From Gammaproteobacteria bacterium (GTDB lineage: Bacteria > Pseudomonadota > Gammaproteobacteria > Pseudomonadales > Azotimanducaceae), in NCBI GenBank assembly GCA_026706385.1, contig JAPOYV010000073.1, positions 37,131 to 101,130 of the forward strand: DNA of 64,000 nt. Reading direction: 5' to 3'. The notes under the pieces are model-generated. The model worked only from the letters and a program-made list of their open reading frames with translations. It was not told the origin of the DNA and searched no databases. Numbering within the stretch: position 1 is the first letter of the stretch; each line of letters begins with the position of its first letter. Shown one piece after another: positions 36,529 to 48,017 of the stretch. A program made the position numbers and the translations under genes.

Positions 36529-37233
36529 CTACAAGGCCGAGAGCACATAGCGGGCGGCTTCGCGCCCAGGGTCTTCAAGCTGCAATTCGATGGTCACGGG
36601 CTTGTCCGGGGCCATGTTAAGCGAGTGTCCGCGTGGCAGGTAGTCCCTCGGGGCCAGCCGATGCCGAGCCAGTTCGCGGTCGTCCGCGCTTAACATCCGA
36701 ACGGCGAGGACGGGGAAGGGCTGCGGAAACGGCGCCTGGTTCCGCAACTCGACAGGCACGGAAAGCGTCGGCGGGGAACCGGGACGCTCCGCGGGGAGTG
36801 GCGCTATCGCGATGGCGTCGAGAGCGCGCAGTGACGGCAGTTCGCATGGCAGGATGGCGCAGGTCGCTTGGTAGACGCCGCGCACCGTCGGCTGTTGCGA
36901 CCAAGCCGGGAACATTAGGCCGAAGACGAGCCCGACGAGGAGGATGGCCGCAGCCGTGTAGGCCGCGACGAAGAGGCCGACCGGCACTGACGTGGGGTCG
37001 TTGCGGTTTCGCCGAGTGCGCGCTGACGCCGTCGGCGCCTTGATGGGCACGATTGCGGCGGCCTCGTCCGGTTCCGGTCGTGCGATGAGGTCGCTGCAGT
37101 CGAAAACCGTCAGGCAGGCTCCGCAGCGAACGCGGCCGTTGGCGACGGCGAGTTGGGCATCGGTAACCCGAAACCGGGTCTCGCAACCGGGACAGGTGCA
37201 GGTATGCGTCCCGGCTGCGGGGTCAGAACTCAT
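36529..37233 (-). CDS. Zinc-ribbon and DUF3426 domain protein
   Basis: A 234-residue membrane protein. The N-terminus has an MJ0042-type zinc ribbon with CPGC (C14-C17) and CGAC (C37-C40). A single membrane helix spans about 83-105 (PVGLFVAAYTAAAILLVGLVFGL). The rest is a DUF3426 domain with VELRNQAPFPQPFPVLAVRM and DYLPRGHSLN, predicted periplasmic. Function is unknown. It lies between prmA and purH as in Pseudomonas, and its start (37233) overlaps the prmA stop by 11 bases. The dusB and fis genes that often follow it are absent. Confidence 0.85.
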   Translation of the reverse strand: MSSDPAAGTHTCTCPGCETRFRVTDAQLAVANGRVRCGACLTVFDCSDLIARPEPDEAAAIVPIKAPTASARTRRNRNDPTSVPVGLFVAAYTAAAILLVGLVFGLMFPAWSQQPTVRGVYQATCAILPCELPSLRALDAIAIAPLPAERPGSPPTLSVPVELRNQAPFPQPFPVLAVRMLSADDRELARHRLAPRDYLPRGHSLNMAPDKPVTIELQLEDPGREAARYVLSAL

Positions 37234-38056
37234 GGCGGACGCCGACGAGCATGGCCCAGCCGTCGCTGATCTCGGGCGGGTCGAAGCGAACCCCGGGATA
37301 CGCGGCAACGACCTCGTCCACTTGGTACGGCAAGATGCCGCTCAACACGACCGTACGCGCGTGCCGGGTGAGAACGTCTGCCATCTGGCATAGCGTGTTG
37401 GATACGATGTTGGCGATCGCCACGTCGAACTCAGCCGGGACTGCCGTCAGGTCGTCGAGCACGGTGAGGTCGATGCCGTTGGTGCGCGCGTTGTCCCGGG
37501 TCGCTTGGCGGGCCTGGGCGTCGTGGTCCACGGCAACGACGCCAGCCGCCCCGAGGCGGGCGGCTGCGATCGCGAGAATCCCGGAGCCGCAGCCGACGTC
37601 GAGCACTTGCACATCGGTCAGTGGTGTTCGAGCGAGCCAGTTCAGGCACATCGCCGTGGTCGGATGCGTCCCCGTCCCGAACGCCAAGCCCGGGTCCAGA
37701 CGGATCGTGACGGCGTCGCCTGGCGGTGGCGCATGGTCGTCCTTGGGCAGCACCAGCAACCGGCCGAAGCGGAGCGGGCCGTGATCCTTTCGCCATGCCT
37801 CCGACCAATCCTGGTCCGCAACGAAGTCGGACTCGGCACCGAGGCCGCGTAGGGGGGAAAGGTCGCAGTCGACCGGGAAGAGTGCCTCCACGTGGACGCT
37901 GTCCCACAAGGGCGCAGCGCCCGGGCGGGGCTCCAGGACAGTGGCCGCGGCTGCTGGCAGGAGCGACACCGTGATCGCGCCCGCGCCGCGCAGCCGGTCC
38001 TCAGCGGCGTCCGCGCCGTCCCGCGGCGTGGTCACGCGCAGCCGCAACCAGGGCAT
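37223..38056 (-). CDS. prmA: Ribosomal protein L11 methyltransferase
   Basis: A 277-residue SAM-dependent methyltransferase that trimethylates L11. It has the N-terminal substrate domain (WLRLRVTTPRDGADAAEDRLRGAGAITV), RLDPGLAFGTGTHPTT, the SAM motif LDVGCGSGILAIAA and the motif IANIVSNTLCQ. Start ATG 38056 lies five bases after the accB stop. In most gammaproteobacteria accC sits between accB and prmA; it is not here. Confidence 0.94.
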   Translation of the reverse strand: MPWLRLRVTTPRDGADAAEDRLRGAGAITVSLLPAAAATVLEPRPGAAPLWDSVHVEALFPVDCDLSPLRGLGAESDFVADQDWSEAWRKDHGPLRFGRLLVLPKDDHAPPPGDAVTIRLDPGLAFGTGTHPTTAMCLNWLARTPLTDVQVLDVGCGSGILAIAAARLGAAGVVAVDHDAQARQATRDNARTNGIDLTVLDDLTAVPAEFDVAIANIVSNTLCQMADVLTRHARTVVLSGILPYQVDEVVAAYPGVRFDPPEISDGWAMLVGVRHEF

Positions 38057-38061
38057 GTCGG

Positions 38062-38502
38062 TCAAGTGATGCGGAAGAGGGGCGCGCCGGTCTCGATGGG
38101 CACGCCGTCCGCGACGAGCACGGCTGCCACCCGCCCGGCCACCTCGGACTCGATCTGGTTCATCATCTTCATGCTCTCGACGATGCACAGCACGTCACCG
38201 ACGGCGACGGTGTCCCCGGCCTCGATGAACGGCGTCTCACCGGGAGCGGGCGCACGATAGAACGTACCCGACATGGGTGCGGCGACGACGTGCCCCGGCG
38301 CCACCGGTGCCTGCTCGGTTGTCTGGGCGAGAGCGTCGGCCGGGGCGGGCAAGCCACTCGTCGATGGCCGTGGGACGCGCACGATCCGAACATGCTCATC
38401 AAGCCGCTCCTCGCCGGAGCCGCGGCGGCTGCTGACCTCGAGCTCGGCGAGACTGTTCGCCTCCGCCAGTTCTATGAATCGCTTGACCTTGCGCAAATCC
38501 AC
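38062..38502 (-). CDS. accB: Acetyl-CoA carboxylase biotin carboxyl carrier protein
   Basis: A 146-residue biotin carrier. The N-terminal helical region (KVKRFIELAEANSLAELEV), a Pro/Ala-rich linker and the biotinyl domain with PMSGTFYRAPAPGE and ESMKMMNQIES are in order; K112 is the biotinylation site. It carries CO2 between biotin carboxylase and carboxyltransferase in fatty-acid synthesis. accC, the biotin carboxylase gene normally coupled to it, is absent: prmA starts five bases after the stop. It lies 17 bases downstream of aroQ. Confidence 0.95.
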   Translation of the reverse strand: MDLRKVKRFIELAEANSLAELEVSSRRGSGEERLDEHVRIVRVPRPSTSGLPAPADALAQTTEQAPVAPGHVVAAPMSGTFYRAPAPGETPFIEAGDTVAVGDVLCIVESMKMMNQIESEVAGRVAAVLVADGVPIETGAPLFRIT

Positions 38503-38519
38503 GCGTGACTCCTCTCCTG

Positions 38520-38960
38520 CTAGGGGTTGACGGCTCCGATGGCGGCCGACAGGGCGAAAGCGTAACCGTCCGCGCCGAGTCCCGCGACAACGCCACGTGC
38601 AATGTCCGAGAAGTACGAATGGCGGCGGAACTCCTCGCGGCCGTGCACGTTCGACAGATGGACCTCGATGAAGGGAATGTCGACCGCCAGCAAGGCGTCG
38701 CGCAGGGCGACGCTGGTGTGGGTGAACGCGGCCGGGTTGATGACGATGAACGCAACGCCGTCCGCGGGCGCCTGCTGGACGGCGTCCACCAGCACGTGCT
38801 CGGCGTTGCTCTGCAGCGTCGTCAACTCGTGGCCGGCTGCCGCCGCCTGCGCGTGCAGCCGGTCATCGATCGTCGCCAATGTGTCACGCCCGTAGTGGCC
38901 CGGCTCGCGGGTGCCGAGCAGGTTCAGGTTCGGGCCGTGCAGAACCAAGAGCTTCGCCAA
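38520..38960 (-). CDS. aroQ: 3-dehydroquinate dehydratase, type II
   Basis: A 146-residue enzyme of the shikimate pathway. It starts with [21 protein letters not shown] (conserved N-terminal motif with the catalytic Tyr), has [17 protein letters not shown], then [21 protein letters not shown]. Length is typical. It dehydrates 3-dehydroquinate to 3-dehydroshikimate. The order dsbD-aroQ-accB matches Pseudomonas. Confidence 0.97.
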   Translation of the reverse strand: MAKLLVLHGPNLNLLGTREPGHYGRDTLATIDDRLHAQAAAAGHELTTLQSNAEHVLVDAVQQAPADGVAFIVINPAAFTHTSVALRDALLAVDIPFIEVHLSNVHGREEFRRHSYFSDIARGVVAGLGADGYAFALSAAIGAVNP

Positions 38961-39000
38961 AACGTCTATGCCGCCACGGTGAGGTCCAAGCCGGGGCGGA

Positions 39001-39663
39001 TTATCGCACGTCGCTTTTGGCGCTGGCCTGCGACCTCGTGATCTCGAGCGAACCGTCGGGAGAGAGCGAGATCAATCGGCGTTGGGGCGGATAGCACAGG
39101 CCGTAGTCGGCGCAGCCCTGGTAGGTCACCAGAACGCGCCGGGATCGCGTTGCCGCGGCGTGGATCGGCACCGTCACCTCCACCTGCCCGTAGTAGACCT
39201 CGGACTCGCCGAAGTACTCGTCGACCTTGGGTTGGCCGGCGGGAATGACGGGCTCTCCCATGCGAGGGGCAGGCCCCTCGCGCTCCCCGGCTGAGGGCTC
39301 TTTACTTGCGAGGGGTGCCCCCTCGCGCTCCCCGGCTGAAGGCTCTTTACTTGCGAGGGGTGCCCCCTCGCGCTCCCCGGCTGAGGGCTCTCCTAGACTA
39401 GCCCCGTCACCCTCGACCGCAAACGCATGGCGATAGAGGTAGTAGCCGTCGGGCATGTTCCAGCGCATGACGAGTTGGCGGTCGTTACGCCGCGCCGAGA
39501 GTACGAAGGCTTCGTCGACCGGCAGGAACTCGACTTGGCCCGCCAACGGATCCTCAGGCCGCTGTGGCGCCGCGTGGTTGGCGGACGCCAAGAGCAGCGT
39601 CAGCAAGGCAACGCCGGCTGGCAGGGCTCGGCGCACGCGATGGGGTGGGAAGACGTTTCGCAC
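39001..39663 (-). CDS. DsbD alpha-domain protein (no membrane or thioredoxin domain), with inserted repeats
   Basis: A 220-residue exported protein. Signal peptide 1-31 ([19 protein letters not shown]) is followed by the DsbD N-terminal domain: [39 protein letters not shown] and [15 protein letters not shown] with the redox pair C184/C190. Full DsbD (about 580 residues) goes on with eight membrane helices and a thioredoxin domain; here the gene stops after about 20 more residues and aroQ begins 40 bases later. Residues 91-136 are three copies of a 15-residue Glu/Gly/Ala/Arg unit inserted between two beta strands. Without its membrane part the domain cannot receive electrons by itself. GTG 39636 is an alternative start. 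Confidence 0.82.
   Translation of the reverse strand: MRNVFPPHRVRRALPAGVALLTLLLASANHAAPQRPEDPLAGQVEFLPVDEAFVLSARRNDRQLVMRWNMPDGYYLYRHAFAVEGDGASLGEPSAGEREGAPLASKEPSAGEREGAPLASKEPSAGEREGPAPRMGEPVIPAGQPKVDEYFGESEVYYGQVEVTVPIHAAATRSRRVLVTYQGCADYGLCYPPQRRLISLSPDGSLEITRSQASAKSDVR
39262..39391. repeat. Three tandem 45-46 bp palindromic repeats inside the DsbD-like gene
   Basis: Each unit holds a stem GCGAGGGG / CCCCTCGC with a 3-4 base loop (stems at 39262-39281, 39308-39326 and 39353-39371) followed by GCTCCCCGGCTGAGGGCTCT. Units 2 and 3 are 45 bp apart, units 1 and 2 are 46 bp apart. The 45-bp unit adds exactly 15 codons, so the reading frame survives; the extra base in unit 1 changes the residues near its end only. 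Confidence 0.9.
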
Positions 39664-39755
39664 AGTACGGCCGGTAAGTCGTATGCTCTCGCCGCTGTTG
39701 GCTGGCCCGGGTGGCGGGCATTTGGCAACGGTTTTTCTCACGAATTGGACTCGAC

Positions 39756-40481
39756 ATGCAATCTGTCGCCAGGCTGCGCAGCGCAGGTCTGCCTTGGTTG
39801 CCGATAGTCGCCGTTTTGGCGGCGTGTGTCGCCCCGTCACCCCAGGGGCCGGCAACACCGCCGCCAATGCCTCCCGATCAACCGGTCGCGGCACCGCCCG
39901 ACCCCCCTCCGGCGTACGACGAGGACGCCCTTTACGCCATTTTGGACGCCGCGGAACGGGCACTGGCCGACGATCGGCTCATGACGCCGGAGAACGACAG
40001 CGCCTACCACTACTATCGCGAGGCGTTGGCCATAGCCCCGGACCACCCGCTCGCCCGGCGGGGCTTCGAGCGGATCGTGGAGAGCTACCTGGCCTTGGCA
40101 GGCCGGGCGATCGAGCGCGAGCGTTGGGCGTCGGCGCGCAGCATGCTCGACCGCGCCCGCATCGTGGATGCCGACCATTCGGGGATCGCGACGTTGCGTC
40201 GCCAGGTCGAGCTGCTGGCCAATGCGCGGCGCGAGTCCGTGGATCTTGTCCACTCCGCCGTGCGCCGCCGTGCGCCCGGCACCGCGGCGCAACTCAAGGC
40301 CATCGGCCGCAAGGCGCGACAGCCCAATGCGCGGGTTACCATTCGCGCGGCGAGCGACCCGGACGGTCGATGGATCTACGAACAGATGAACAAGGCGCCC
40401 GGCGACCGTCGGATTCGGGCCAGCTTGCAGATCGGCGCGCCGCCCAAGGTCACAGTCCTGTTTCTGGACGATATCGAGTGA
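39756..40481 (+). CDS. Predicted lipoprotein with TPR-like helices
   Basis: A 241-residue protein with a lipoprotein signal: hydrophobic stretch LPWLPIVAV followed by LAAC, so C24 would be lipidated. A Pro-rich linker (about 27-50) leads to helical repeats (ALYAILDAAERALADDRLM, YYREALAIAPDHPLARRGFERIVESYLALAGRA) that look like tetratricopeptide repeats. The C-terminal 90 residues hold ARVTIRAASDPDGRWIYEQMN and LQIGAPPKVTVLFLDD. Function is unknown; similar lipoproteins occur next to copper-chaperone genes in gammaproteobacteria. The stop overlaps the following gene by GTGA. Confidence 0.75.
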   Translation: MQSVARLRSAGLPWLPIVAVLAACVAPSPQGPATPPPMPPDQPVAAPPDPPPAYDEDALYAILDAAERALADDRLMTPENDSAYHYYREALAIAPDHPLARRGFERIVESYLALAGRAIERERWASARSMLDRARIVDADHSGIATLRRQVELLANARRESVDLVHSAVRRRAPGTAAQLKAIGRKARQPNARVTIRAASDPDGRWIYEQMNKAPGDRRIRASLQIGAPPKVTVLFLDDIE

Positions 40482-40894
40482 ACGCCCGATCTTGGGCCGT
40501 GGCCTGCCTGGCCGTGCTGCCGGTCGGGTGCGCGGATGCCACGGTGACGATCGGCGACGCGTGGATTCGCGGTGCGCGACCCGGGAGCGCCGTGGCTGCG
40601 GGCTATTGCTCGATCACGAACACGACGACGGTCTCGGTTACCATCGTCGAGTTCGTTGGGCCCGGACGGGTGGAGATGCACGAGACCGAGACGGCCAATG
40701 GCGTCAGCCGCATGCGCCCGCTGGAACGCTTGACCGTTGCTCCGGGTCAAACCGTGAACCTAGCGCCAGGCGGCAAGCACCTTATGCTTTACGACTTCGA
40801 TCCTGCCGTCGATCAGACGACTTTGAACGCCGTCCTGAGCGATGGCTCGAGCCTACCGGTGACATTCGAGGTGCGCCCATGGCAGACACCATGA
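40478..40894 (+). CDS. PCu(A)C-type periplasmic copper chaperone
   Basis: A 138-residue lipoprotein-type protein: LPVGC18 is a lipobox. The copper-binding spacing H-x10-M-x21-H-x-M is exact, with H68, M79, H101 and M103 (VEMHETETANGVSRM, GKHLMLYDF). Such proteins pass Cu(I) to the CuA centre of cytochrome oxidase in the periplasm. GTG 40478 overlaps the upstream lipoprotein stop; the gene in turn overlaps the next one by 16 bases. Neighbours do not include a cytochrome oxidase. Confidence 0.9.
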   Translation: MNARSWAVACLAVLPVGCADATVTIGDAWIRGARPGSAVAAGYCSITNTTTVSVTIVEFVGPGRVEMHETETANGVSRMRPLERLTVAPGQTVNLAPGGKHLMLYDFDPAVDQTTLNAVLSDGSSLPVTFEVRPWQTP

Positions 40895-41946
40895 AACTGA
40901 ACTGGGCCTTCTGGCGTCGCGACCCGTACGTGACGCCCACGGCGGGCCCGACCCGCTGGACGAAGCGTGCCGGGATGGGCGTGGCGGCCGTGGTCGGCGC
41001 CTACGTGGTGGCCGTCGTCGCGACAGGCTGGTGGTGGTCGTACGAACCGGACACGTTCGACCCGGTCGCTGCGGCTGCGGAGCGCGCCGCCGAGGCGAAC
41101 GTCAAGCCGGTCACGGGCTACACGACGGCGACCACTGTGGTGCGGCTGGCCGAGACCCTGCTCGACAAGCGCGGGGGATACCTCGCCAACGATCTGTTCC
41201 CGCCTGGCGTTTACCTCGACAACGTGCCGAACTGGGAGTTCGGCGTGCTGGTGCACCTGCGCGACATGAGCCGTGCGCTGCGCAACGACTTGAGCCGTTC
41301 CCAGAGCCAGTCCGCGGAGGATCCCGATCTAGTGGCGGCGCAAGGCCATCTCTTCTTCGACAACGCGAGCTGGATCTTCCCCGCGTCCGAGGACGAGTAC
41401 CGGGACGCGGCGCGGAGCATCGCGAACTACGCGCAACGCCTCACGGACCCTGCTCGCGAGACCACGCAGTTCTACGCCCGTGCCGACAACCTGTCGCGCT
41501 GGCTCGATGAGGTCGACCGCCGCCTCGGCGACATCTCGCAGCGCCTGTCGCAGAGCGTCGGCAAGCGACAGTTGAACATCGACTTGGCCGGAGAGCCGTC
41601 CGCCACCACGGCGACCGACGTCCCGGCGGACACGATGACCAGGACCAGTTGGTTCAAGATCGACGACGTGTTCTTCGAGGCGCGTGGCCAGACGTGGGCC
41701 TTGATCCACCTCCTCAAAGCTGTCGAGCACGACTTCGGGACGGTGCTCGACGACAAGAACGCGCGGGTCAGCCTCCGCCAGATCATCCGCGAACTCGAGG
41801 GCACGCAGGAGCCGATCTGGAGCCCGTTGATCCTGAACGGCGGCGGATTCGGCTTCCTCGCCAATCACTCCCTCGTCATGGCGTCGTACATCTCCCGGGT
41901 CAACGCTGCGCTGACCGACCTTAGGGACCTCCTCGACAAGGGTTGA
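40879..41946 (+). CDS. DUF2333 family inner-membrane protein
   Basis: A 355-residue protein with one membrane helix (about 33-52, MGVAAVVGAYVVAVVATGWWW) and a large soluble part. It carries the DUF2333 pattern: GYTTATTVVRLAETLLDKRGGYLANDLFPPGVYLDNVPNWEFGVLVHLRD, then LSRSQSQSAEDPDL. Function unknown; predicted periplasmic. ATG 40879 lies inside the end of the copper-chaperone gene, so the three genes 39756-41946 form one unit. Confidence 0.88.
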   Translation: MADTMKLNWAFWRRDPYVTPTAGPTRWTKRAGMGVAAVVGAYVVAVVATGWWWSYEPDTFDPVAAAAERAAEANVKPVTGYTTATTVVRLAETLLDKRGGYLANDLFPPGVYLDNVPNWEFGVLVHLRDMSRALRNDLSRSQSQSAEDPDLVAAQGHLFFDNASWIFPASEDEYRDAARSIANYAQRLTDPARETTQFYARADNLSRWLDEVDRRLGDISQRLSQSVGKRQLNIDLAGEPSATTATDVPADTMTRTSWFKIDDVFFEARGQTWALIHLLKAVEHDFGTVLDDKNARVSLRQIIRELEGTQEPIWSPLILNGGGFGFLANHSLVMASYISRVNAALTDLRDLLDKG

Positions 41947-41966
41947 TTCTTAAGAGAATCCGGGAC

Positions 41967-41994
41967 TTGCGCCGTGCGCGCGTCCCGATACAAT
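41967..41994 (+). promoter_or_regulatory. Candidate promoter of ftsK
   Basis: TTGCGC (41967-41972) and TACAAT (41989-41994) are 16 bases apart, 27 bases before ATG 42022. The -10 box is close to consensus, the -35 is weak. They lie directly after the preceding stop codon, where a new transcript should begin. Confidence 0.5.
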
Positions 41995-42021
41995 GAGACG
42001 ACTCGGGAAACGGATTTCCCC

Positions 42022-44325
42022 ATGGCGACTCCGGTCACCGTCATCCCCGTTCGCGAGATCGCGCTTGTGGCGGTACTCGCGGTAGCCGCCTATCTGCTGC
42101 TCTCCATCGGCTCCTATTCGCCCCTCGACCCGGCGTGGTCGGTGGCCGGCTCCAACCTCGTGGTCTCCAACCAGTTCGGTCGCTGGGGGGCGTATACCGC
42201 CGATTTGATGCTGCTCGTTCTCGGCTGGTCGGCCTATCTGCTACCAGCCGGTCTGGTCGGTGTCGCCGTGCTGCTGCTGCGCCGGGGTTGGCGCGAGTCG
42301 CTGTCCTGGCTCAACACCATGCTCCGCACGGGCGGCTTCGCCTTGGTGGTGACGGCGACGTGCTTGTTGGCGGACCTGCACTTCACCGGTAGCGACTTGC
42401 CGGCCGGCCCCGGCGGCGTTCTCGGCAGTGGGCTGGCCGCGGCCGGACTCCCGGTATTGAACTGGGTGGGCTTGACGATCTGCGCACTCGCAGTCCTCGC
42501 GATCGGCACGCAGGCGGGCCTCGGCTACTCCTGGTTGACCATCGCCGAGTACACGGGGCGAGGTGTCCACCTGGCCGCGAGCGCGGTCTTCGTCGGCGCG
42601 AGCAAGGTCGTTCGCGCACTTTGGGCCGTCTGCCGCCGGCTGTGGGCGAGCGATGGGGGGCAGCCGGACCACGCGTTGACCGTGCGCAGCAAGGTGGTCA
42701 TTGGGACTAGGCCGCGGCGGGAACCCGAAATTGGCGGCGTTCCGCTCCGCGACCGCCCCAGACCCCAGGTCCGCGAGCCCGTTGTCGAGGCGACCCCCGG
42801 CGTCCAGCGCCGCCTTTTCGACTTGAAGACGCAAGCCGAGATGCCGGATCTCGAGTTGCTCGATGATCGCGTCGGGTCGGCGAGCGGCGGCTACTCCGAT
42901 GCGTCCCTCGAAGCGATGTCACGTCGCCTGGAGAAGAAGCTCGCGGACTTCAAGGTCGAAGCGGAGGTGAAGTCCGTGCTGCCGGGGCCGGTGGTCACAT
43001 GCTTTGAACTGGCGCCGGCACCGGGCGTGAAGGTCAGCAAGATCACGAGCCTGGCCAAGGACTTGGCGCGTTCCCTGGCGGTCGTCAGCGTCCGCATCGT
43101 CGAGGTCATCCCTGGCAAGCCGGTCGTCGGCATCGAGATTCCGAACGAAGAGCGGGAAACGGTTCGCCTCAAGGAACTCTTGAGTTCGCGGAGCTACCGC
43201 GACGCCGACACGCCGCTCACGCTGGCGTTGGGCAAGGATATCGCGGGCGCGCCGGTGATGGCCGACATCGGCCGGATGCCTCACCTGTTGGTGGCGGGCA
43301 CGACCGGGTCGGGGAAGTCCGTCGGCGTCAACGCCATGCTGCTGTCCATGCTCTACAAGGCGACGCCTCAGGATCTGCGGCTCATCCTGGTCGATCCGAA
43401 GATGCTCGAACTGAGCGTCTACGACGGCATCCCGCACTTGCTCACGCCGGTGGTGACGGATATGCGCGACGCCGCCCAGGCGCTCAACTGGTGCGTGGCC
43501 GAAATGGAGCGGCGCTACCAGTTGATGGCGGCGCTGGGCGTGCGCCACGTCGGCGGCTACAACCGTCGGATCGCCGACGGCGCGAGTGTGGGCAAGCCGC
43601 TGCTGGATCCGCTTTGGCCACCTGACGCCGGGGCGCCTGCCCCCGTACTTGAGCACCTGCCGTACATCGTCGTGGTGATCGACGAATTTGCCGACATGAT
43701 GATGGTCGTCGGCAAGAAGGTCGAACAGTTGATCGCACGGATCGCGCAGAAGGCGCGGGCCGCCGGCATCCACTTGATTCTCGCGACCCAGCGGCCGTCC
43801 GTGGACGTGATCACGGGCCTCATCAAGGCCAACATCCCCGCACGCATTTCGTTCCAGGTGTCGAGCCGGGTCGACTCCCGGACGATCCTCGACCAGGGTG
43901 GCGGCGAGCAGCTACTCGGCCACGGCGACATGCTATTCCTGCCCCCGGGCACAGGCACGCCCGTGCGGATCCACGGCGCATTCGTCTCCGATGAGGAAGT
44001 CCACGCGGTCGCTAAGGACTGGAAGGAGCGCGGTACGCCCGAGTACCTCGCCGACGTCGTCGCCGGCGGCGTCGACCTGGAGATTCCGGGCACCGTCGAC
44101 CTTGCGCCCGTTGTGGAGAGCGACTCGGACGAGCCGCTCTACGACGAGGCGGTGGCGTTCGTGCTGGAGTCGCGCCGGGCGTCGATCTCGGCGGTCCAGC
44201 GCAAGCTGCGCATCGGCTACAACCGTGCCGCGCGGCTGATCGAGGCGATGGAGGAGGCGGGAATCGTCTCGGCGATGAACAGCAACGGCACACGTGAGGT
44301 GTTGCCGCCCGCACCAGCGGCATGA
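42022..44325 (+). CDS. ftsK: DNA translocase FtsK
   Basis: A 767-residue septal DNA pump. Four membrane helices occupy the first 170 residues, then a short linker (about 190-280), the alpha/beta motor domain with Walker A GTTGSGKS and Walker [34 protein letters not shown], and a C-terminal gamma winged helix ([32 protein letters not shown]) that reads KOPS sequences. It clears chromosome ends through the closing septum and activates XerCD. The linker is short, as in SpoIIIE-like forms. The stop overlaps lolA (ATGATG). Confidence 0.97.
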   Translation: MATPVTVIPVREIALVAVLAVAAYLLLSIGSYSPLDPAWSVAGSNLVVSNQFGRWGAYTADLMLLVLGWSAYLLPAGLVGVAVLLLRRGWRESLSWLNTMLRTGGFALVVTATCLLADLHFTGSDLPAGPGGVLGSGLAAAGLPVLNWVGLTICALAVLAIGTQAGLGYSWLTIAEYTGRGVHLAASAVFVGASKVVRALWAVCRRLWASDGGQPDHALTVRSKVVIGTRPRREPEIGGVPLRDRPRPQVREPVVEATPGVQRRLFDLKTQAEMPDLELLDDRVGSASGGYSDASLEAMSRRLEKKLADFKVEAEVKSVLPGPVVTCFELAPAPGVKVSKITSLAKDLARSLAVVSVRIVEVIPGKPVVGIEIPNEERETVRLKELLSSRSYRDADTPLTLALGKDIAGAPVMADIGRMPHLLVAGTTGSGKSVGVNAMLLSMLYKATPQDLRLILVDPKMLELSVYDGIPHLLTPVVTDMRDAAQALNWCVAEMERRYQLMAALGVRHVGGYNRRIADGASVGKPLLDPLWPPDAGAPAPVLEHLPYIVVVIDEFADMMMVVGKKVEQLIARIAQKARAAGIHLILATQRPSVDVITGLIKANIPARISFQVSSRVDSRTILDQGGGEQLLGHGDMLFLPPGTGTPVRIHGAFVSDEEVHAVAKDWKERGTPEYLADVVAGGVDLEIPGTVDLAPVVESDSDEPLYDEAVAFVLESRRASISAVQRKLRIGYNRAARLIEAMEEAGIVSAMNSNGTREVLPPAPAA

Positions 44326-44993
44326 TGATCGCCCATGGAGGTCAATCGGCGACGTTCTGCGCGGTAGCACTGCTGTTGGTCCTCTTGGTCCCCATGCGCG
44401 CCGGGGCGGACGATGCGCCACAGTTGGCGAAACTGCTCGACGGCATGACCACCCTGTCGGCGGAGTTCGAACAGACGGTGACGAACCGCTTCGGCGACGT
44501 GCTGCAGGCCGCCACCGGCCGGATGCACCTCAAGCGCCCCATGCGCCTACGCTGGGAGCTGGACGAGCCGTATCCGCAGCTAGTCGTCACCAACGGCGAG
44601 ACCCTCTGGGTCTACGACCCGGACTTGGAGCAGGTGACCGTGCAGCCGCTTGCCGAGGCATTGACCGGCTCGCCGGCCGTTTTCCTCACCGGAACCGTGG
44701 CCGACCTGCGGCGGAACTTCAGCGTCCTTGCCACCGAGCCCCCCGAAGCTGGCGGCAGCCGGTTCGAACTGACCCCCGTCGATCCGAACGCCGTCTACGG
44801 CGAATTGGCGCTGACGTTCGCTGCTGACGGCAGCCTTGCGGGCATCGACATCGCGGACCATCTGGACCAGTTGACGCGGGTCGCATTCACGGTCCGTGAC
44901 GACGACGCGGTGCTAGAATCCGACCTGTTCGAGTTCACGGTACCCACCGGGGTCGATGTCATCGGCGACGTCTCCCGACCGCCCGGCCGTTGA
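44322..44993 (+). CDS. lolA: Outer-membrane lipoprotein carrier protein
   Basis: A 223-residue periplasmic protein with a signal peptide (about 1-31, [19 protein letters not shown]) and the LolA domain: [67 protein letters not shown]. It carries lipoproteins from LolCDE to LolB. ATG 44322 overlaps the ftsK stop by four bases; the ftsK-lolA-rarA-serS order is conserved in gammaproteobacteria. Confidence 0.95.
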   Translation: MMIAHGGQSATFCAVALLLVLLVPMRAGADDAPQLAKLLDGMTTLSAEFEQTVTNRFGDVLQAATGRMHLKRPMRLRWELDEPYPQLVVTNGETLWVYDPDLEQVTVQPLAEALTGSPAVFLTGTVADLRRNFSVLATEPPEAGGSRFELTPVDPNAVYGELALTFAADGSLAGIDIADHLDQLTRVAFTVRDDDAVLESDLFEFTVPTGVDVIGDVSRPPGR

Positions 44994-46278
44994 CGCAGGC
45001 GAGATGCCGCGTGCGGCGCAGCCGCTCGCGGATCGGATGAGGCCGAGACACCTCGACGACTTCGTCGGTCAGGACCACCTGCTCGGCCGAGGCCGGCCGC
45101 TCAAGCAACTGGCCGAACGCGGCTTCATCTACTCGATGATCTTCTGGGGTCCCCCGGGCACCGGGAAGACCACGTTGGCACGCCTACTCGCCGACGCCGC
45201 CGGTGCACGCTGGCGGAGCCTCTCGGCGGTACTCGCCGGGGTCAAGGACGTCCGCGCGGCAATCGCGGACGCCGAAGCCGCCGCGGGCGAGACGACGGTG
45301 CTGTTCATCGACGAAGTCCACCGTTTCAACAAGGCCCAGCAGGACGCGTTTCTGCCCCACGTCGAACGCGGCACGGTCGTCTTCGTCGGTGCGACGACGG
45401 AAAACCCGTCCTTCGAGGTGAACGGCGCCTTGTTGTCGCGTTCACGCGTCTACGTACTCAAGCCGCTCGCGGGCGAGGACATCGAGACCCTGCTCAAGCG
45501 CGCAGCGCGCCATGACGTCGGCAGCGACATCGAACCGGAGGCCATGAGCTTGCTGGTCGCGCTGGCGGACGGCGACGCGCGCCGAGCGCTCAACATCCTG
45601 GAAATGGCGGCGCAGTTGGCGTCCGGTAGCGTGCAGGCCGAGCATGTCCGCGAAGCGAGCGGCCAGACCTACCGCCGATTCGACAAGGGCGGGGACGCGT
45701 TCTACGACCAGATCTCGGCGCTGCACAAGGCGGTCCGCGGTAGCGCCCCCGACGCCGCTCTCTACTGGCTCGCGCGAATGCTCGACGGCGGTTGCGATCC
45801 GCTCTACGTGGCGCGACGGCTAGTGCGCATGGCAAGCGAGGACGTCGGCAACGCCGACCCGCGCGCGTTGCAGTTGTGCGTCGACGCCTGGGACGCCTAT
45901 CACAGGCTCGGGTCGCCGGAAGGTGATCTGGCACTGGCTCACGCGGTTCTGTACCTGGCCAGCGTTCCCAAGAGCAACGCCATCGAGACGGCGTTCAACC
46001 GGGCGATGGCCTACGTGCGCGAGCATCCATCCGACGCCGTGCCGCTCCGCTTGCGCAATGCCCCCACGCGGCTCGCAAAGCAACTCGATCACGGCAAGGG
46101 CTATCGCTATGCCCACGCCGAGGACGGGGCCTACGCCGCGGGCGAGCGCTACTTTCCGGACGAAGTGCCGGACCTCAAGTTCTACGAGCCGACCGATCAC
46201 GGCCTGGAATCGCGGATCAAGGCTCGGTTGGCGGATCTCGCGGCCCGGGATCGCGCTGCCCGGAACGAGCGCCGTTGA
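44956..46278 (+). CDS. rarA: Replication-associated recombination protein A (AAA ATPase)
   Basis: A 440-residue AAA+ ATPase. Walker [10 protein letters not shown], Walker [10 protein letters not shown], sensor regions [18 protein letters not shown] and [14 protein letters not shown], and the C-terminal DNPGDxFYD-like [30 protein letters not shown] are all as in RarA/MgsA. It acts at stalled replication forks and removes or recruits polymerase and SSB. The start at ATG 44956 overlaps lolA by 38 bases; ATG 45004 (424 residues) fits the E. coli alignment as well and may be used instead. Confidence 0.95.
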   Translation: MSSATSPDRPAVDAGEMPRAAQPLADRMRPRHLDDFVGQDHLLGRGRPLKQLAERGFIYSMIFWGPPGTGKTTLARLLADAAGARWRSLSAVLAGVKDVRAAIADAEAAAGETTVLFIDEVHRFNKAQQDAFLPHVERGTVVFVGATTENPSFEVNGALLSRSRVYVLKPLAGEDIETLLKRAARHDVGSDIEPEAMSLLVALADGDARRALNILEMAAQLASGSVQAEHVREASGQTYRRFDKGGDAFYDQISALHKAVRGSAPDAALYWLARMLDGGCDPLYVARRLVRMASEDVGNADPRALQLCVDAWDAYHRLGSPEGDLALAHAVLYLASVPKSNAIETAFNRAMAYVREHPSDAVPLRLRNAPTRLAKQLDHGKGYRYAHAEDGAYAAGERYFPDEVPDLKFYEPTDHGLESRIKARLADLAARDRAARNERR

Positions 46279-48009
<1,731 letters not shown>

Positions 48010-48017
48010 GGCGACCA

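Noticed and set aside
39262..39391. The repeats inside the DsbD-like gene as intrinsic terminators.
   Set aside because: They lie in the middle of a continuous reading frame and have no T tracts.
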